The notes beneath the pieces are model-generated. The model saw only the letters and a list, made by a program, of their open reading frames with translations. It made no database searches and was not told the origin of the DNA. Below, one piece after another: positions 62,003-64,000 of a DNA stretch of 64,000 nt. The stretch is from Sphaerisporangium album. Lineage in GTDB: Bacteria; Actinomycetota; Actinomycetes; Streptosporangiales; Streptosporangiaceae. The stretch's first letter is position 1; the number at the start of each line of letters is the position of its first letter. Both the position numbers and the translations under genes were made by a program. The stretch lies in NCBI RefSeq assembly GCF_003323745.1, contig NZ_QOIL01000016.1, positions 62,001 through 126,000 on the forward strand. Reading direction: 5' to 3'.

Positions 62003-62545
62003 ATGTCCAGTTTTCGAAAGTCTCGGGCCGTATTCATGGGCCTGGCGATGGCAGGCGCGACGACGGCCGCGGGCGTGCTCGGGGCCGGCGTCACACCGGC
62101 CCTGGCCGACACCGACACGGCGTCCACGGTGGTGAACGTCGTCGTGACGTCGTCCATCACGCTCACCGAGCTCACGCCGTCGTTCACGCTGACCGGCGCG
62201 CCGGGGGAGGTCGTCACCACGGGAGCCAATCCGGTCAGGATGCGCGTGACCACCAACAACTTCGCGGGATACACCGTCACGGTCGCCCCGCGCACGGCGG
62301 CCCTGACCCCGTCGATCGCGGGCAACACCGACACCATCCCGACGAACCTCCTGCAGGTCAACGGGCCCGCGCAGGGAAGCGCGTACGTCCCTCTGAGCTT
62401 CGGCACGCCGGTCGTCGTGGCCACCAAGTCCTCCGCGTCGGGGGCGGACGGCGACGTCATCGTCAACAACTACCGGATCACGATCCCGTTCGTCCGCCCC
62501 GACACCTACAGCGGAATTCTGGATTACGTGGCCACGACGCTGTAG
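62003..62545 (+). CDS. Small secreted WxL-like surface protein
   Basis: A 180-residue protein from ATG 62003 (GGGGGGCG upstream) with a signal peptide (AVFMGLAMAGATTAAGVLGAGVTPALA). The mature part, SSITLTELTPSFTLTGAPGE, then MRVTTNNFAGYTVTV and the C-terminal ILDYVATTL, matches the last 125 residues of the giant protein position by position (LTSAFTLTGPPE, VTNSPTGYTVTV, LDYVAGTQ). Gene order and fold suggest a counterpart of CscB-type WxL proteins, with GYTV and DYV where the two WxL motifs would be. Wall binding is inferred. Confidence 0.75.
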   Translation: MSSFRKSRAVFMGLAMAGATTAAGVLGAGVTPALADTDTASTVVNVVVTSSITLTELTPSFTLTGAPGEVVTTGANPVRMRVTTNNFAGYTVTVAPRTAALTPSIAGNTDTIPTNLLQVNGPAQGSAYVPLSFGTPVVVATKSSASGADGDVIVNNYRITIPFVRPDTYSGILDYVATTL

Positions 62546-62703
62546 CCGCCGTAGTCCGGGATGAAAGGGTTTCCCGGACGTGCGCGGCGCGCCGAAGGTG
62601 ATGCCGACGGAAAGAACTCTGCCGGCATCTACCATTCATCGGGGTGGAATTCACCCGCCATGGCCGGGGCGGAATGTCCCTGCACCATAAAAGGGATGGA
62701 CGC

Positions 62704-63390
62704 ATGCCTTCTACCGTCACACTTGTGCGCACGGCCGCGACGCGCGGAGCACGGCCGCCCGCCGTCCACCTCCGGTGGATGATGGCCGCCGCCCTCGCGG
62801 CGCTGCCGCTCGGAAGCACCGCCGCCGCGCACGCGGCCGCGCCCCACCCGGCCGGACCCGACAAGTCGTACGCACTGCGCATCGGCATCGAGAACGGGCA
62901 CAGCAGCGTGCGGCCCGGCGAGCACCTCACCTACACCATCGAGGTCAGCAACACCGGGGTGAAGGACTCGCCCGACCTGCTGCTCACCCAGATGCTGGCG
63001 CCCGGCGTCAAGGTCCTGTCCTCGACGCCGCAGGGCACCGTCTCGGTCGGCCGGATCGCGTGGAAGCGCGCGGTGCCCGCGGGGAAGACCGAGCGGCTCA
63101 GCGTGGCCGTCGAGATCGGGTCGTTCCCCGCGCAGCTCCAGCGGCTCGCCGCCGTCGTGTGCGCCTCGGTCAAGAAGGAGAAGCGCCCCATCGTCTGCGC
63201 CACCGACCTCGACCGTCTGCCGGCCGCCGCCCCGCAGACGCCCCAGCCCCACGCGACCGGCGGCAGGTGGTACGCCCTCGCCGCCGCCCTGGCCGTCCTG
63301 CTGGCCTTCCTCGGGCCCCGCGCCCGCCGCGCGCTCCGCTCACGCCGCGCGGCGCCCTCGTCGGCGTCCTCGGCGTCGCGTCCGGATTGA
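62704..63390 (+). CDS. Secreted DUF11-domain protein with C-terminal membrane anchor
   Basis: A 228-residue protein from ATG 62704 with AAAGGGA upstream. A signal sequence (MMAAALAALPLGSTAAAHA) precedes one DUF11-type domain (LRIGIENGHSSVRPGEHLTYTIEVSNTG), a Cys pair (VCASVKKEKRPIVC), a membrane helix (WYALAAALAVLLAFLG) and an Arg/Ser-rich tail. It resembles a single repeat of the giant protein, tethered to the membrane, and closes the surface locus. Confidence 0.85.
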   Translation: MPSTVTLVRTAATRGARPPAVHLRWMMAAALAALPLGSTAAAHAAAPHPAGPDKSYALRIGIENGHSSVRPGEHLTYTIEVSNTGVKDSPDLLLTQMLAPGVKVLSSTPQGTVSVGRIAWKRAVPAGKTERLSVAVEIGSFPAQLQRLAAVVCASVKKEKRPIVCATDLDRLPAAAPQTPQPHATGGRWYALAAALAVLLAFLGPRARRALRSRRAAPSSASSASRPD

Positions 63391-63438
63391 GGCCGGATTC
63401 GCGGGTATCCGGTCATGGCGGCTGAACAGGAGGACACC

Positions 63439-63525
63439 ATGGCAGGGACCACCGACGACGGCCAGGCGTACGACGCGTCACCGTATGTGCCCGACCTGAG
63501 GGCCGCCGCCGAAGTGCTGCGCTGA
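63439..63525 (+). CDS. 28-residue small ORF with strong ribosome site
   Basis: ATG 63439 has AGGAGG at an ideal 6-nt spacing. The peptide begins MAGTTDDGQAYDASPYVP and ends in AAAEVLR before TGA. It is acidic, with no signal peptide or Cys. It lies 48 bp after the DUF11 gene and converges with the P450. It could be a real small protein, a RiPP-like peptide, or the remnant of a truncated gene; I recognise no family. Confidence 0.45.
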   Translation: MAGTTDDGQAYDASPYVPDLRAAAEVLR

Positions 63526-63536
63526 CCGGGGCCCGG

Positions 63537-64000
63537 TCACGTCGCGTCCCAGGCGACGGGGAGCCGGTCCACGCCGTAGATGAGCATGTCGGTGCGCACC
63601 GGCACCTCCTCGGGCGCGACGGCCAGACGGAGGGTGGGGAAGCGGGTGAACAGCGCCGGGTATCCCACCCGCATCTCGACGCGGGCGAGCTGCTGGCCCA
63701 GGCACTGGTGGATGCCATGGCCGAAGGCCAGGTGCCCGGCGGTCGGCCTGCGCAGGTCGAGCAGGTCCGGGTCGGCGAACTTGCGCGGGTCGCGGTTGGC
63801 CGCCGAAATCGACACCGTCACCGTCTCGCCGGCCTTGATCGGATGCCCGTCCAGCTCGACGTCCTCCAGCGCCGTCCGGGTCGTGAACGGGGCCACGCTC
63901 AGATGGCGCAGCAGTTCCTCCACCGCCTGGTCGGCCGCCTCCGGGTCGGCGCGCAGGACGGCGAGCGGGCCGGGGTGGCACAGCAGGGCGAAGGCGCCCA
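63537..64000 (-). CDS. Cytochrome P450 (partial, N-terminus beyond right edge)
   Basis: The C-terminal 153 residues of a P450: VEELLRHLS after the I-helix region, [39 protein letters not shown] and the heme loop [20 protein letters not shown] with the Cys ligand, ending RLPVAWDAT. It resembles the CYP105/107-type actinomycete P450s. Open to the window edge in frame. Confidence 0.93.
   Translation of the reverse strand, partial: GAFALLCHPGPLAVLRADPEAADQAVEELLRHLSVAPFTTRTALEDVELDGHPIKAGETVTVSISAANRDPRKFADPDLLDLRRPTAGHLAFGHGIHQCLGQQLARVEMRVGYPALFTRFPTLRLAVAPEEVPVRTDMLIYGVDRLPVAWDAT

Overview
The window is high-GC DNA (about 70% by eye, with G/C in most third codon positions) with actinomycete hallmarks: an FxSxx-COOH peptide with its radical-SAM maturase, DUF574 methyltransferase, SgcJ/EcaC-like secreted proteins, twin-arginine signals, GTG/TTG starts and rare TTA codons. 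A filamentous actinomycete, perhaps of the Streptosporangiales or a relative, fits best; the genus cannot be read from the sequence alone. No prophage, insertion sequence or CRISPR array is visible.

Layout. 1-1420: an FxsA/FxsB RiPP pair, cut by the left edge. 1942-9141: scattered housekeeping and accessory genes: a SLATT/DUF4231 membrane protein, a VOC protein, a CPH-type copper ATPase with a CsoR-like operator, a DMT-family membrane protein, a flavin monooxygenase divergent from a TetR gene across a triple operator, and a GNAT enzyme. 9301-14557: an acyl-CoA catabolism operon (acyl kinase plus three acyl-CoA dehydrogenases, one with an apparent frameshift) facing a TetR gene; both promoter regions carry the same operator. 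14785-19446: NERD protein, lone E1-alpha subunit, VWA/MoxR pair, tRNA-Lys.

19482-37553 is the centrepiece: 17 consecutive minus-strand genes, mostly overlapping at ATGA/GTGA junctions, that read as one biosynthetic operon. It encodes an adenylation enzyme, a separate carrier protein, one KS-ACP-thioester reductase protein with no acyltransferase domain, a glycerate-derived (hydroxy/methoxy)malonyl-ACP cassette (FkbH, FkbI, FkbJ and FkbK types), a methyltransferase, two KAS III-like proteins with altered catalytic residues, an LLM flavin monooxygenase with a flavin reductase, an ATP-grasp ligase, RidA, a beta-hydroxyacid dehydrogenase, a GNAT-fold transferase and an MFS exporter. The simplest reading is an amino acid extended by one oxygenated C2 unit, released reductively and then tailored. 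I do not recognise the product. Two TTA codons, including the last sense codon of the carrier-protein gene, suggest bldA-type control.

38265-49658: a cyclase/alcohol dehydrogenase/SnoaL group, a Tat-exported M28 peptidase, alaS with an octanucleotide tandem repeat across its stop codon, a DUF574 methyltransferase, two paralogous secreted NTF2-like proteins, and a dehydrogenase-SDR pair.

49818-63525: a cell-surface locus. A secreted membrane-tethered protein, a small LPFTG protein, a DUF916-like membrane-anchored protein, a 3042-residue lectin/FN3/Ig/DUF11 repeat protein and a small secreted protein homologous to its C-terminal domain lie together. The gene set matches the Firmicutes Csc/WxL system, with the WxL tryptophans replaced. 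A further DUF11 protein and a 28-residue ORF follow. The right edge cuts a cytochrome P450.
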